Counted from the first letter of the stretch, positions 8,224 through 18,108 are shown. The stretch: DNA of 64,000 nt from CAVPTL01 sp963729195 (GCA_963729195.1 CAVSNF010000024.1:558001-622000); one strand, 5' to 3'. The notes: generated from the letters alone by a model not told the origin. Numbers and translations: made by a program.

Positions 8224-9454
8224 CGACTGAGTGCTCGACCACGGCGGCCAGGACGGCGTCCACCGCGTCGATATCGGCGGGGATCTCCACCGTTGAGAGC
8301 TCAGGCGCCACCGCGTCGATCGTCTTCAGCCCGTCGCCGGTGATGTAGGCGACCACCGTCTCGCCGGCACCGATCTGACCGCTCTCGGCCAGCTTCTTCA
8401 GCACCGCAAGGGTGACGCCACCGGCGGTCTCGGTGAAGATGCCCGTGGTCGATGCCAGCAGCCGGATCCCGGCCACGATCTCATCGTCGTCGGCAGCCTC
8501 GATGCTGCCCCCCGTGCTGCGGGCCACGTCCAGCGCGAACACACCGTCGGCCGGATTGCCGATGGCAAGCGACTTGGCGATCCCCGAGGGCCGCACGGGG
8601 ATCACGTCGTCACTGCCAGCGGCAAACGCTGTGGCCACCGGCGAGCAGCCGAGGCCCTGGGCGCCGTGCATGATCGGCGCAGCGCCGGGTGCGATCAGCC
8701 CCGCGGCCCTGCCCTGCTCGAAGCCGGCCAGAATCTTGGTGTAGAGCGAACCGGACGCGATTGGGGCGATCACCCGGTCGGGAGCCCTCCAGCCCAGCTG
8801 CTCCGCGGTTTCCAGGGCGATCGTCTTTGAGCCCTCGGAGTAGTAGGCGCGCATATTCACGTTCACGAACGCCCATGGCCGCTCGTAGGCGAGCTCCGAG
8901 CACAGCCGGTTGACATCGTCGTAGGAGCCGTCGACCGCGAACACGGTGGCGCCGTACGCGGCCGCCGCCACGATCTTCTCCCGCTCCAGATCGTCTGGCA
9001 CGAAGATGTAGGACGGCAGCCCGAGCGCTGCCGCCGCAGCCGCTGTGGCGCCCGCCAGGTTTCCCGTGGACGCGCATGCGAGTGCCTCGAAGCCGAGCTC
9101 CACGGCCTTGGCGGCGGCGATCGCAACCACCCTGTCCTTGAACGAGTGGGTCGGGTTCGACGTCTCGGTCTTGACGTACAGCTCGCACTCGAGGCCCAGC
9201 TCACGGGCGAGATTGTCGGCCCGGATCAGCGGCGAGAGCCCCACCGGCAGGCCCACCGGGGGCGGGCCCACCGGCAGGAAATCGGCGTACCGCCACAGCG
9301 TGCGCGGCCCCTGCTCGATCCGTTCGCGAGAGACTTGGGCATCCAGCTCGGTGTAGCCGACCTCGAGCGGGCCAAAGCAGGCGGCGCAGGCGAACTGCGC
9401 TTCGAGTGGGTAGGTTGCGCTGCAACCCTTGCAAATCAAGTGGGCGGCCTTCAT
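8219..9454 (-). CDS. thrC: Threonine synthase
   Basis: PLP enzyme that converts O-phosphohomoserine to threonine. The N-terminal zinc-ribbon-like segment has four Cys (8, 11, 23, 26). Lys106 in NPTHSFKDRV is the PLP lysine, ASTGNLAGATAAAAA is the phosphate/substrate loop, and the C-terminus holds ETAGGVTLAVLKKL. The start at 9454 gives 411 aa and begins directly at the ribbon. The frame is open further upstream but there it runs through the SAM riboswitch, so the longer form is rejected. Regulation by S-adenosylmethionine is strongly implied by the leader. Confidence 0.92.
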   Translation of the reverse strand: MKAAHLICKGCSATYPLEAQFACAACFGPLEVGYTELDAQVSRERIEQGPRTLWRYADFLPVGPPPVGLPVGLSPLIRADNLARELGLECELYVKTETSNPTHSFKDRVVAIAAAKAVELGFEALACASTGNLAGATAAAAAALGLPSYIFVPDDLEREKIVAAAAYGATVFAVDGSYDDVNRLCSELAYERPWAFVNVNMRAYYSEGSKTIALETAEQLGWRAPDRVIAPIASGSLYTKILAGFEQGRAAGLIAPGAAPIMHGAQGLGCSPVATAFAAGSDDVIPVRPSGIAKSLAIGNPADGVFALDVARSTGGSIEAADDDEIVAGIRLLASTTGIFTETAGGVTLAVLKKLAESGQIGAGETVVAYITGDGLKTIDAVAPELSTVEIPADIDAVDAVLAAVVEHSVG

Positions 9455-9508
9455 CTGTTTCGATCCCCTGTTTCGGGCCGGCTCCGGAGTCTCCCGGAGA
9501 GGCCGGTT

Positions 9509-9619
9509 CACATCGTTCGGAATCCGAGGATTCCGCCGGAATTGGCACCTCTCCCGCCCGACCGGACGAGATGGTTGCCGAGGCTTCACAGGGCCGTTCC
9601 CTCCGCCTCTCTCGATGCG
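9509..9619 (-). promoter_or_regulatory. SAM riboswitch (S-box, SAM-I type) upstream of thrC
   Basis: On the minus strand the conserved S-box core is directly readable: P1 cgcatcg (9619-9613) pairs with cgatgtg (9515-9509). Between them come GAGAGGCGGAGGGAACGGCC, then TGAAGCCTCGGCAACC, then AGAGGTGCCAATTCC. These blocks and their order match the SAM-I class. Downstream, about 50 bases before the thrC start, an inverted repeat around ctccgg/ccggag can serve as terminator or RBS-masking stem, and a cagggga element precedes the ATG. Confidence 0.92.
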
Positions 9620-9716
9620 TACATACCGGGGATCGACCCCGGTGGCACGTCAACTAGCTGGCCTCATGGTACCGAAGCCCCGGGGGATCCGTCAAAAGCG
9701 TGCGTTCAGGCGGAAC

Positions 9717-11376
9717 TCAGGCGGCCACCTCAGCGGCGCGCTCACGGCCGAGCGGAACACCGGCCAGCCCCGCCAGCCGCGCGTCACTCTGCTGCTGCGA
9801 CCAATCCGCGAAGACGTCGTCGACCCCGCGCTCGGCTGCGTAGGCGCGCACGATCCGCTCCACCGCGTACTTCATCTCGTCCGCCGGCATCGCCTTGGAG
9901 GACACCCGCCGACCGAAGCCGGAATCCTCACCCAGGTGGCCGCCGATGTGCAGGATGAACCCTTGCACCCGCGATCCGTCCTCGAGCCGGGCGATCCCGC
10001 CCTGGAGGCCGATGTCGGCGACCTGGTATTGGGCGCAGGCGTTGGGGCAGCCGTTGAGGTTGATGCGCAGCGACCCGGCCAGATCCCCCACCCGCCGTTC
10101 CAGGTGGTCGATCAGCTCGGCCGCGCGATCCTTGGTCTCGACGATCGCGAGCTTGCAGAACTGCATGCCGGTGCAGGAGATCACGCCGCGGCGGAAGGTC
10201 GATGCCTCGGTGGGCAGCCCCAGATCGGCCAGTGACGCCGCCGCCTCGTCCACCAGCGCGTCGGGCACGTCCAGCACGATCAGGTTCTGACGGTTGGTGC
10301 AGCGAATCGCTCCCGATCCGAACCGGTCGGCGATATCCGCCACCCCGATCATCTGGTCGGCGGTGAAGCGGCCGCGCAGGGTGGTCGCGCCGATGTAATA
10401 GAGCCCGGCCTCGCTCTGCGGGTGGATGCCCAGGTGATCACGATGGGGATCGATCGGGGGCAGCGGGGCGACCGAGGTCTTGAGCGGATGACCGACCTTG
10501 GCCTCGACCTCGGCCCGCAACCGCTCGACCCCCCACTCGTCCACCAGGAACTTGATGCGGGCTCGGGTGCGCTTGGTGCGATTGCCCTCATCGCGGTAGA
10601 TCTCGGTGATCGCCTCGCACACCTCGGCGGCCTCGTCCGGCGCCACGAACACGTCCAGCCGGCGACCCATGCGCGCGGAGGCGCCCAGCCCACCGCCGAC
10701 CCACACGTCGTAGCCGATCTCGTCCGTCCTTTTCGACCGCCACCAGCGCCACGTCGTTGATCTCGTGCTGGGCGCAGCCGTGGATGCAGCCCGACACCGA
10801 CACCTTGAACTTGCGCGGCAGGTTGGAGAAGCGGCGATCCCCCACGAAACGCTCTTCCAGCTCCTGGATCAGCGGCCGCGAGTCGAGCAGCTCATGGCCG
10901 TCGACTCCCGCCAGCGGGCAGCCCACGATGTTGCGCCAGACATCGCCACAGGCCTGGGTGAACGAAAGCCCCGCGGCGTTCAGCTCATCCAGCACCACCG
11001 GCATATCCTCGATCGCAAGCCAGTGCAGCTGGATGTTCTGACGAGTGGTGATGTCGCCCATGCTGCGGCCGTAGCGCTCGGAGAGACCGCCGATGGTGCG
11101 CAGCTGGTCGGCGCTGACGCTTCCTCCGGGAAACTTGATCCGCAGCATGAAGTAGCCGTCCGTGTCCTCGGACGGGCCGGGGTCGATCGACGCAGCCGAC
11201 TCCTCAGCGCGCTGGGTGTAGACGCCGTACCAGCGAAACAGGGCGAGATCGTCGGGCTCGATCGCATCGAAGCCGAGTTCCGCGTAGCGGTAGATGTCTG
11301 CGAGCACATCCAGACCGTTCTTGCGGTCCTTGATGTGCTCGATGGGCGGCAGTTTTGCTTGGGCTTGAGACGACAT
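9717..11376 (-). CDS. Ferredoxin-dependent nitrite/sulfite reductase, one frameshift
   Basis: Siroheme/[4Fe-4S] enzyme that reduces nitrite or sulfite by six electrons, using ferredoxin by family. The N-terminal half contains two ferritin-like repeats (TTRQNIQLHWLAIED). The cluster and siroheme ligands are VISCTGMQFCK (C-x5-C) and NLNGCPNACAQ (C-x3-C) in the C-terminal half. The start at 11376 has a ggagg RBS. The frame breaks near 10720: VALVAVEKDG and VWVGGGLGASARMGRR belong together but lie in different frames, consistent with one indel in 1660 bp. The substrate cannot be decided from sequence alone, and no sulfate-assimilation genes are adjacent. It is divergent from a GntR regulator. Confidence 0.88.
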
Positions 11377-11419
11377 CAATCCTCCGTGAGGTGCAGAAGT
11401 AGATCTGAACCCTACCGAC

Positions 11420-11431
11420 TTTGGATCCAAA
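11420..11431. promoter_or_regulatory. Perfect 12-bp palindrome in the nirA-like/GntR divergent region
   Basis: tttggatccaaa, a perfect dyad in the 118-bp gap between the reductase (start 11376) and the GntR-family regulator (start 11495). It is centrally placed and AT-rich for this genome. It is a natural candidate operator for the adjacent regulator, without direct proof. Confidence 0.4.
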
Positions 11432-11494
11432 CTGCAAAGCCCAGGATACAAGTGCATTCTGCTGCGAACGAGTTCCCCCTGCTAGCATCGAGCG

Positions 11495-12199
11495 ATGTCT
11501 TCCACTTCACCCATCAGCCGCGCCGACGATCTCGCGCATACCCTGCAGATCGAGATCATGACCGGCGAGATCCCGATGGGCACGAGGCTTCGCCAGGAGG
11601 ATCTGGCCGCTCGGTTCGGGGTCAGCCGCACCCCCATCCGCGAGGCGCTGCGGCAGCTTCAGGCGATCGGGCTGGTCGAGCAGCTGGGGCACCGCGGTGC
11701 GCTGGTGCGGGCATTCACCGCCGCGGAGTGCCGCAACATCTTCTTGGTGCGGGCCGAGCTGGAGGGCTTGGCGGCGGAGCGCGCCGCCGGCCGTCTGACC
11801 AACTACGACAACGCCGATCTGGCCACCGCCCAGTCACTGCTGCGGGCCGGGTGCGCCCGCCACGGCACGCTCGAGCCTGGTGACGACGGCGGTCGCGCGA
11901 TCATCCGCGAGCAGTGGTCGCATGCCAACGAGCTGTTTCACAACGTGATCCTGGCGGCGGCCAACTGCCCGCCGCTGCGCGACACGGTGCAGTCGCTGGC
12001 CAACCGGGTGCCACGGTCGCTGGCATGGCATACGTTCGGCGACGACCCGGGGATCATCGTGCGGTCGATCGAGGATCATGACCGGATCGTCGAACTGCTG
12101 AACGCGCCCGAGCCGCGCCAGGCGCGCAAGCGGCTGCAGGCCCACGTGATCGACACCGGTGACACGCTGGCACGCTGGCTCGAACGCCACGCTCGCTGA
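11495..12199 (+). CDS. GntR-family regulator, FCD/FadR subgroup
   Basis: Transcription regulator of 234 aa. The N-terminal winged helix is clear (RLRQEDLAARFGVSRTPIRE then ALRQLQAIGLVEQLGHRGA). The C-terminal all-helical FCD domain binds a small effector, with acidic and His positions in RAELEGLAAERAAG and HANELFHNVILAAA consistent with its metal/ligand site. It is divergent from the nitrite/sulfite reductase and 5 bp upstream of the RibD-like gene, so it probably regulates one or both. Confidence 0.9.
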   Translation: MSSTSPISRADDLAHTLQIEIMTGEIPMGTRLRQEDLAARFGVSRTPIREALRQLQAIGLVEQLGHRGALVRAFTAAECRNIFLVRAELEGLAAERAAGRLTNYDNADLATAQSLLRAGCARHGTLEPGDDGGRAIIREQWSHANELFHNVILAAANCPPLRDTVQSLANRVPRSLAWHTFGDDPGIIVRSIEDHDRIVELLNAPEPRQARKRLQAHVIDTGDTLARWLERHAR

Positions 12200-12204
12200 G
12201 CGCG

Positions 12205-12763
12205 ATGGCCAAGCTGATCTACTCCATGCTCGCGTCGTTGGACGGCTACGTCGAGGATGCCGACGGTGACTTCCAGTGGGCTGCGCCGGACGAGCAGGTG
12301 CACCTGGCCGCGAACGATCTCGAGCGGCAGATCGGCACCCACCTGTACGGCCGGCGGATGTACGAGGTGATGGCTGTGTGGGAGACGATGGACACCGGGC
12401 CCGACCAAGCGGCGGCGATGCGGGAGTACGCCGAGATCTGGCGGCCGGCCGACAAGGTCGTGTACTCCAGGACGCTGGAGACGGTGTCCACGGCCAACAC
12501 GCGTATCGAGCGCGACTTCGACCCCGAGCGGGTGCGAGCGATGAAGGCACTCGGCGAGCCTTGACATCAGCGTGGGCGGCCCCGAACTCGCCGCCGCTGC
12601 GCTCACGGCCGGCCTGGTGGACGAGATCCTGCTGTTCTTGACGCCGGTGATCGTTGGTGGCGGCAAGCCCGCGCTGCCCCAAAACGTCCGCCTGAACCTC
12701 GAACTTCTGAACGAACGCCGCTTCACCAACGGCACCGTGCTCCTGCGCTACCGCGTTGAATAA
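12205..12763 (+). CDS. RibD C-terminal / dihydrofolate-reductase-like protein, one frameshift
   Basis: Member of the RibD_C (pyrimidine reductase/DHFR-like) fold, probably an NADPH-dependent reductase of unknown substrate. The N-terminal part, IYSMLASLDGYVEDADGDFQW, and the C-terminal part, GGPELAAAALTAGLVDEILL then TPVIVGGGKPAL, lie in two frames. One extra base near 12563 (GEP followed by DISVGG) explains this. The stop TAA is inside the arm of the REP-like palindrome that follows. It starts 5 bp after the GntR gene. Confidence 0.8.
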
Positions 12764-12801
12764 CGGTGCCTGGCACCGTGCCTGGCACCAACGTTATTCA
12801 C
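12755..12801. repeat. REP-like palindrome, double-core variant
   Basis: Outer arms gaataacg and cgttattc enclose two tandem copies of the core gtgcctggcacc, where the canonical copies elsewhere have one. It looks like a slippage or recombination product of two REPs. It overlaps the stop codon of the RibD-like gene and abuts the 137-bp element. Confidence 0.85.
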
Positions 12802-12937
12802 GACAGGCGCCCTGAGGCGCAGGCCGTTGGGTCTGTGGCAAGGATCGAGCCGCGAGCGGAGCGGAGGCGTGGTAAAGCCACGTCGAGTACCGCACGCGGC
12901 GTGGGACGCCGCCAGAGGCCCGACGGACCAGCCTCAG
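12801..12937 (+). repeat. 137-bp structured dispersed element, copy 1
   Basis: About 93% identical, without gaps, to 55527-55663 (nine substitutions seen by eye). Predicted pairings are a terminal stem ctgaggc (12812-12818) with gcctcag (12931-12937), an inner stem ggtctg (12830-12835) with cggacc (12924-12929), a hairpin at 12866-12884, and a 7-bp hairpin gcggcgt-ggg-acgccgc (12896-12912). A competing hairpin gcgcc-ctga-ggcgc (12808-12820) excludes the terminal stem. The far edge holds the stop codon of the minus-strand NlpC/P60 gene. It sits between convergent genes directly after a REP. Which strand is transcribed is unknown. Confidence 0.75.
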
Positions 12938-14043
12938 CCGGGGACGCGGGCGGCGGCGATCGGTCCCATATACGACATGTTCTCGAACTGGACGACCGTG
13001 CCGGTGTGGGGCGCGTGGATGACGGTGTTATTGCCGACGTAGATGCCGACGTGGCCGAAGCCGTAGAAGAACACCAGATCGCCGGGCTGAAGCGCGCTCA
13101 GCGGGACGTGCGGGAGTGAGGCGTACTGCGCGGCGGCGTTGTGCGGAAGGCTGACGCCGAGCTGCGCGTACACGTACATGACGAGTCCGGAGCAGTCGAA
13201 TCCGGAGGGGCTGGCGCCGCCGTACACATACGGCACTCCCAGGTACTGCTCGGCGATGGCAACAGCCTTACCACCGAGAGAGCTGGACGGAGGGATCGGG
13301 ATCGATCCGCCGTATCCGCCGCCACCGCCGCCACCGCTGGACGGCTGGGTGGCCGCTGCGGCCGCTGCCTGCGCGGCGGCTGCGGCTGCCGCTGCGGCCT
13401 GCTGATCGATCAGGGTGCGGATCTTGACGTTGAGGTTGGCCTTGTAGTCCTGCGCGGCCTGCAGGCTCGAGAGCGCGGCGTTCTTGGCCGCCTCGGACTG
13501 GGCGTTCTGCTCCTGGAGGGCGGCGGTCTGCTTCTTCAGCACCGCCTTCTGATGCGCGATCACATGCCGGTAGGTGGTGACTTGCTTGAGCAGGTCGCTG
13601 TTGTCCGAGTTGGTGCGGTCATACAGCTGCACCTGGTTGACCAGGTCGCTCACCGACTTGGCCGCGAGCATGTACGTCGACCGGATCCTGGTTGCCGGAC
13701 TTATACGAGCGGGTGAGGCTGGCCGCGAGCCGGTTCTTGGCAACCTTGAGGTTGTACTTCGCGACCTTCACCGCCGCCAGCGTCTGGTGGTAGTGGGTGC
13801 GCGTGTTCACGTAGCGCTGGTGCACGGCGTCGTAGTGCTGCACCTGCTGCTCGGAGGCCACGTACAGCTCGTTCACGCGGGCGTTGGCGGCCGGGCCTGG
13901 GCCTTGAGGGTGGCCAGCGAGGTCGCCGACGCGGTGGTTGCGGTCACCGCAAGCACGACGGAAAGTGCGAGCACAAGAGCGATCCACAGTGCTCGGGTCA
14001 CGCGCAGCAGGGGGTGCCGACGCGACTGGCCTCGGGCGAACAT
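12934..14043 (-). CDS. Secreted NlpC/P60 peptidoglycan endopeptidase with coiled coil, two frameshifts
   Basis: Exported wall hydrolase that cleaves peptide stems. The N-terminal signal region (ALWIALVLALSVVLAV) begins at Met in MFARGQ (14043). A coiled-coil segment follows (VNELYVASEQQVQHYDAV and later ALQEQNAQSEAAKNAALSSL), then an Ala/Gly-rich linker and the NlpC/P60 domain with catalytic Cys in FDCSGLVMYVY, His in GHVGIYVG and a third polar residue near IHAPHTG. The parts lie in three frames (breaks near 13900 and 13700), so two indels are inferred. The architecture is like actinobacterial RipA/CwlO-type hydrolases. The TGA stop lies in the edge of the 137-bp element. Confidence 0.85.
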
Positions 14044-14097
14044 AAGCGGTGACGCTACCAAACCGACGTGACGCAATGCGCCGTTAACGCGCCCTAC

Positions 14098-15430
14098 TCA
14101 CGGAATCCTTACAACCGCAGAATCGGCGAAGCTACGCGGTCGCGAGGCTGCCGCCAGCGACTCTTCCAGGATGTCCAGGCCGGCGTTCAGGTCCTCGTCG
14201 GAAGCGTTCACCGGAACCAGGATCCGAATCACGTTGTCGTAGATGCCGGTCTTGAGCAGAATCAGGCCCCGCTCGAGCGCACCGGCCACTGTCGCCGTGG
14301 CGATTCCCGCGGCGGGCTCCTTGGTGGCGCGATCCTCGACCAGCTCGATGGCGGCCATCGGGCCGATTCCGCGCACCTCGCCGATGCAGTCGATCCGGTC
14401 GGCCATCTCGTGCAGGCGGCGCTGGATCGTGACGCCGTGATCGGTGGCGGCCTGCAGGAAGGCCGGGTCGGTGATGGCCTTGAGGCTCTCCACCCCCGCC
14501 GCGCACGCGACCGGGTTGCCGCCGTAGGTGGATCCCAGGCCGCCCACGTGCACGGCGTCGATCACGTCGGCTCGGCCGACCACGCCGGCCAGCGGCATGC
14601 CCGAGGCCAGCGACTTGCCCACCGTCATCAGGTCGGGCACCACGCCCGAGTGCTCGATCCCCCACAGCTTGCCGGTGCGGCCCATGCCGGCCTGCACCTC
14701 GTCGTCGATGTAGAGGATGCCGTGCTCCTCACAGCGCGCCTTGAGTCCGCGAATGAACTCGGGCGGCATCACCGTGAACCCGCCCTCGCCCTGCACCGGC
14801 TCCAGGATCATGCACGCCACACCCTTGGGGTCGACGGTCGCCTTGAACATCCAGTCGAGCTTGGCGAGCGCGTCCTCGGTGGTGATGTCGCGGTAGGGAT
14901 ACGGCGCGGGCGCCCGGTACACCTCGGGCGCGAACGGCCCCATGCCGCGCTTGTACACGAGCTTGGAGGTGAGCGTCAGGGTCAGCAGCGTGCGGCCGTG
15001 AAAGCCGCGGTCAAACGTGATCACGGCGTCGCGATTGGTCGTGTAGCGCGCGATCTTGACGGCGTTCTCGACCGCCTCGGCGCCCGAGTTCACCAGCAGC
15101 GCCTTCTTGGGGTGTGTCCCGGGCGTGTTCTCACACAGCAGCTGGCAGACGTCGATGTACGGCGCGTACCCGGCCACCGGGAAGCACGAGTGCAAGCAGC
15201 GCGTCGGCCTGGGTCTTGATCGCCGCCACAACCGCGTCGGGGGTGTGCCCGAGGTTGATCACGCCGATGCCACCGGCGAAGTCCAGATACTCCTTGCCGT
15301 CGACATCGGTGAGCTTGGTGCCGTGGGCACTCTGAGCGAAGATCGGCTGGATCGAGACGCCCTTGGCGACATACCTGTCACGCTGCTCGCGAAGAGCTTC
15401 GGTGCGCGAACCTGAGACTGATACGGCCAT
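14098..15430 (-). CDS. gabT: 4-Aminobutyrate-type aminotransferase (class III), one frameshift
   Basis: PLP aminotransferase, most like GABA:2-oxoglutarate transaminase. Motifs: VNSGAEAVENAVKIAR (cofactor loop), FDRGFHGRT, ILEPVQGEGGF, DDEVQAGMGRTGK and the PLP lysine in TVGKSLASGMPLAG. The N-terminus MAVSVSGSRTEALREQRD starts at 15430 in another frame. The switch is near 15200 and 1333 bp in total indicates one indel. It is divergent from a second class-III aminotransferase with a 137-bp shared control region and lies close to a PucR regulator, pointing to GABA, polyamine or lysine-derived amine catabolism. Confidence 0.87.
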
Positions 15431-15567
15431 GACGTAACCCCCGTGTGCGGTCGATTGGGATGCGCCAGCGAGTATAAGCCGAAGGTCGCGTTTGTGCCCA
15501 CATCTACTGGTAGCATTGGCCAGTCTGTCCAAACCGACTCCGCCGGTACACCCGAAAGGACCGCCGC

Positions 15568-16971
15568 ATGGCTGCAGATCACGCCCAGCTTCAAGAGACG
15601 GCCAAGCGCCACCTGATGATGCACTTCACGCGTCAGAGCACGTACCAGACGGAGGAGATCCCGGTGATCAGCCACGGCGAGGGCTGCTGGCTGTACGACA
15701 CCAACGGCAAGAAGTACTTCGACGGGCTCTCAGGGCTCTTCTGCACCCAGATCGGGTACAGCTTCGGCGCGGAACTGGGCGAGGTCGCCGCCAAGCAGAT
15801 GGCGAAGCTGCCGTTCTACATCAACTGGAACTACGCCCACCCGCCCGCGATCGAGCTGGCCGGGGAGATCGCCAAGCTGGCGCCCGGCGACCTCAACCGC
15901 ACGTTCTTCGTGTCGGGCGGGTCGGAGGCCAACGAGGCCATCATCAAGCTGGTCAAGCAGTACCACCAGCTGCACGGCGCCCGCAACCGCTACAAGATGA
16001 TCGCCCGCCGGATCGCCTACCACGGCACCACCCTGGGCGCGCTCTCGCTGACCGGGATCTCGTCCATCAAGACTCCGTTCGAGCCGCTGATGCAGGGCGT
16101 CTACCACGTCTCCAACACCAACTCCTACCGGCGGCCGGACGGCGAGACCGAGGCCGAGTTCACAGCCTTTCTGCTGGATGAGCTGCGAGGTGTGATCGAG
16201 CAGGAGGATCCCGAGACGGTGGCGGCGGTGTTCATGGAGCCGGTGCAGAACTCCGGCGGCACCTTCACGCCGCCCGCCGGCTACTACCAGGGCGTGCGGG
16301 AGCTGTGCTCCGAGTACGGCATCCTGCTGGTGGCCGACGAGGTGATCTGCGCGTTCGGACGGCTGGGCTACTGGTTCGGCTCGGAGCGCTACGACATCCG
16401 CCCCGACATCGTCACCTTCGCCAAGGGCATCGGCTCTGCGCATGTGCCGCTGGGCGGCGTGCTGATGACCGACGCCGTGGCCGCGCCGTTCATGGAGGGA
16501 ACCGCCATGTTCAGCCACGGCATCACCTACGGCGGCCATCCCGTGTGCACCGCGGTCGCGCTCAAGAACCTCGAGATCATGAAGCGCGAGCGGGTGCTCG
16601 AGAACGTGCGCGAAAACGAGGCGTACTTCAAGTCGGTGCTGGACGACCTCGGCACCAAGCCGATCGTGGGCGACGTGCGCGGCGCCGGATACTTCATGTC
16701 GCTGGAGCTGGTCAAGGACAAGGAGACCAAGGAGACGTTCAGCGATGACGAGGCCGAGCACCTGCTGCGCGGCTTCATGTCGGGCCGCCTGTACGAGTCG
16801 GGGCTGATCTGCCGCGCCGACGACCGCGGCGACCCGGTGATCCAGCTGTCGCCTCCGCTGATCGCGACCCGCCCCGACCTCGACTACATCCACGACGTGC
16901 TCGACACCGTCCTGGACGAGGCCTGGGTGGAGATGACTCGCGGCCGCAGCCGCGAGACCGTCGCGACCTGA
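15568..16971 (+). CDS. Class-III aminotransferase (omega-amine:pyruvate type)
   Basis: PLP enzyme of 467 aa in the omega-aminotransferase group (putrescine, beta-alanine, taurine and related amines). Motifs: FFVSGGSEANEAIIKLVKQY, RIAYHGTTLGALSLTG, FMEPVQNSGG, LLVADEVICAFGRLG and the PLP lysine in FAKGIGSAHVPLGG. The start ATG has gaaagga upstream. It is divergent from gabT and 9 bp before the PucR gene, forming an amine-catabolism unit with it. The precise amine is not resolved. Confidence 0.9.
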   Translation: MAADHAQLQETAKRHLMMHFTRQSTYQTEEIPVISHGEGCWLYDTNGKKYFDGLSGLFCTQIGYSFGAELGEVAAKQMAKLPFYINWNYAHPPAIELAGEIAKLAPGDLNRTFFVSGGSEANEAIIKLVKQYHQLHGARNRYKMIARRIAYHGTTLGALSLTGISSIKTPFEPLMQGVYHVSNTNSYRRPDGETEAEFTAFLLDELRGVIEQEDPETVAAVFMEPVQNSGGTFTPPAGYYQGVRELCSEYGILLVADEVICAFGRLGYWFGSERYDIRPDIVTFAKGIGSAHVPLGGVLMTDAVAAPFMEGTAMFSHGITYGGHPVCTAVALKNLEIMKRERVLENVRENEAYFKSVLDDLGTKPIVGDVRGAGYFMSLELVKDKETKETFSDDEAEHLLRGFMSGRLYESGLICRADDRGDPVIQLSPPLIATRPDLDYIHDVLDTVLDEAWVEMTRGRSRETVAT

Positions 16972-16980
16972 CCGACAGAC

Positions 16981-18108
16981 GTGCTGACCGTCTCCGACAT
17001 CCTGCGCCTGGAAGAGCTCGAGCTGACCCTGGTGGCCGGGGCCGAGCGGGTGTCGGCACCGGTGCGCTGGGTGCACAGCTCCGAGCTCGCCGACCCCACG
17101 CCCTGGCTGCGCGGAAGCGAGCTGCTGCTGACGACCGGCCGGCCGCTGGAGGACGCACCCGAGCGGTTCGTCGAGCTGCTGGCCGAGAGCGGACTGGCAG
17201 GGCTGGGACTGGGACTCGGATTCGGCTTCGAGGAGTGCCCAGCCGAAGCCCGCGCGGCGGCCGACCGGCTCGGCTTCCCGGTGTTCACGATCCCCTACGA
17301 GATCCCCTTCATCGCGATCACCGAGGCGGTCTTCACCGGCCTCTCGAATCAGCGCGTGGCCGAGACCGAGCGACGACTCGCCGGCGACCTGGTGGAGGCG
17401 ATCGTGGCCGGGGACATCAGTGCCCGAGAGCTTCGCCGCCGCACCCGCGCGTTCGGGTTGCGGGGCACGCTGCCGCTGACGTTCGTGATGCTGCGCGCAG
17501 ACGGGGGTGGCACCCACACGCTCGCGCGTGTTGCCGACGCCGTCGCCGGTGCCGGGCCGACCAGCGTGCGGGACGGCATCGTGGCCGTGCTGATCGAGGC
17601 ACCCGACGACGCGGCTGCCGAGGCCCGAGCAGCCGAGCTGCTGGCGACCACCGCGGCAGTCGCCGCCGGGGTGGGTCGTGTCCGCGACCAGCCTGGCCAG
17701 CTCCCCCGCTGCTATGACGAGGCCCTGTACGCGCTGGACGCCCATCGGCCGGGCGGGACTCCGGCAGTCGCCACCTTCCGCGAGCTGGGATCGATGCAGC
17801 TGCTTCTGTCGCTGCAGGACGAGCGGGCCATCGAGCTCTACTGCGACGCGGTGCTGGGACCGCTGGTGACGCACGACGCGGTGCACGGATCGGAGCTGAT
17901 CGAGACGTTGCGCGCCTACATCGAAGCCAACGGCCGCTGGGCCGAGGCAGCGGCGGCGATGAACGTACATCGACACACGCTGCGCTACCGGGTGCGCAAG
18001 ATCGAGCAGCTGACCGGGCGCGACCTGTCGGCCGCCCGCGACCGCATGGAGCTGTGGCTGGCGCTGCGCGCCGATCAGCTCAGCCGTCAGGCTGGAGCCG
18101 GTCGGTTG
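16981..18108 (+). CDS. PucR-family transcriptional regulator
   Basis: Regulator of purine or amino-acid catabolism genes. The N-terminal PucR sensor (MLTVSDILRLEELELTLVAG, then RWVHSSELADPTPWLRGSEL) is followed by a GGDEF-like middle region and the C-terminal HTH_30 (LRAYIEANGRWAEAAAAMNV, then HRHTLRYRVRKIEQLTG). The frame runs without a stop into the next gene, a saccharopine-dehydrogenase-like protein. A TGA overlapping the TTG at 18106 exists one frame over, so either an indel removed the natural stop or the two are fused. It probably controls the flanking aminotransferases. The end given is the inferred boundary. Confidence 0.85.

Noticed and set aside
12827..13042. Short peptides encoded by both copies of the 137-bp element (LWQGSSRERS...)
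   Set aside because: Both copies share the frame simply because they are 93% identical. There is no RBS, the frame runs into the opposing gene, and the stem structure explains the conservation better.
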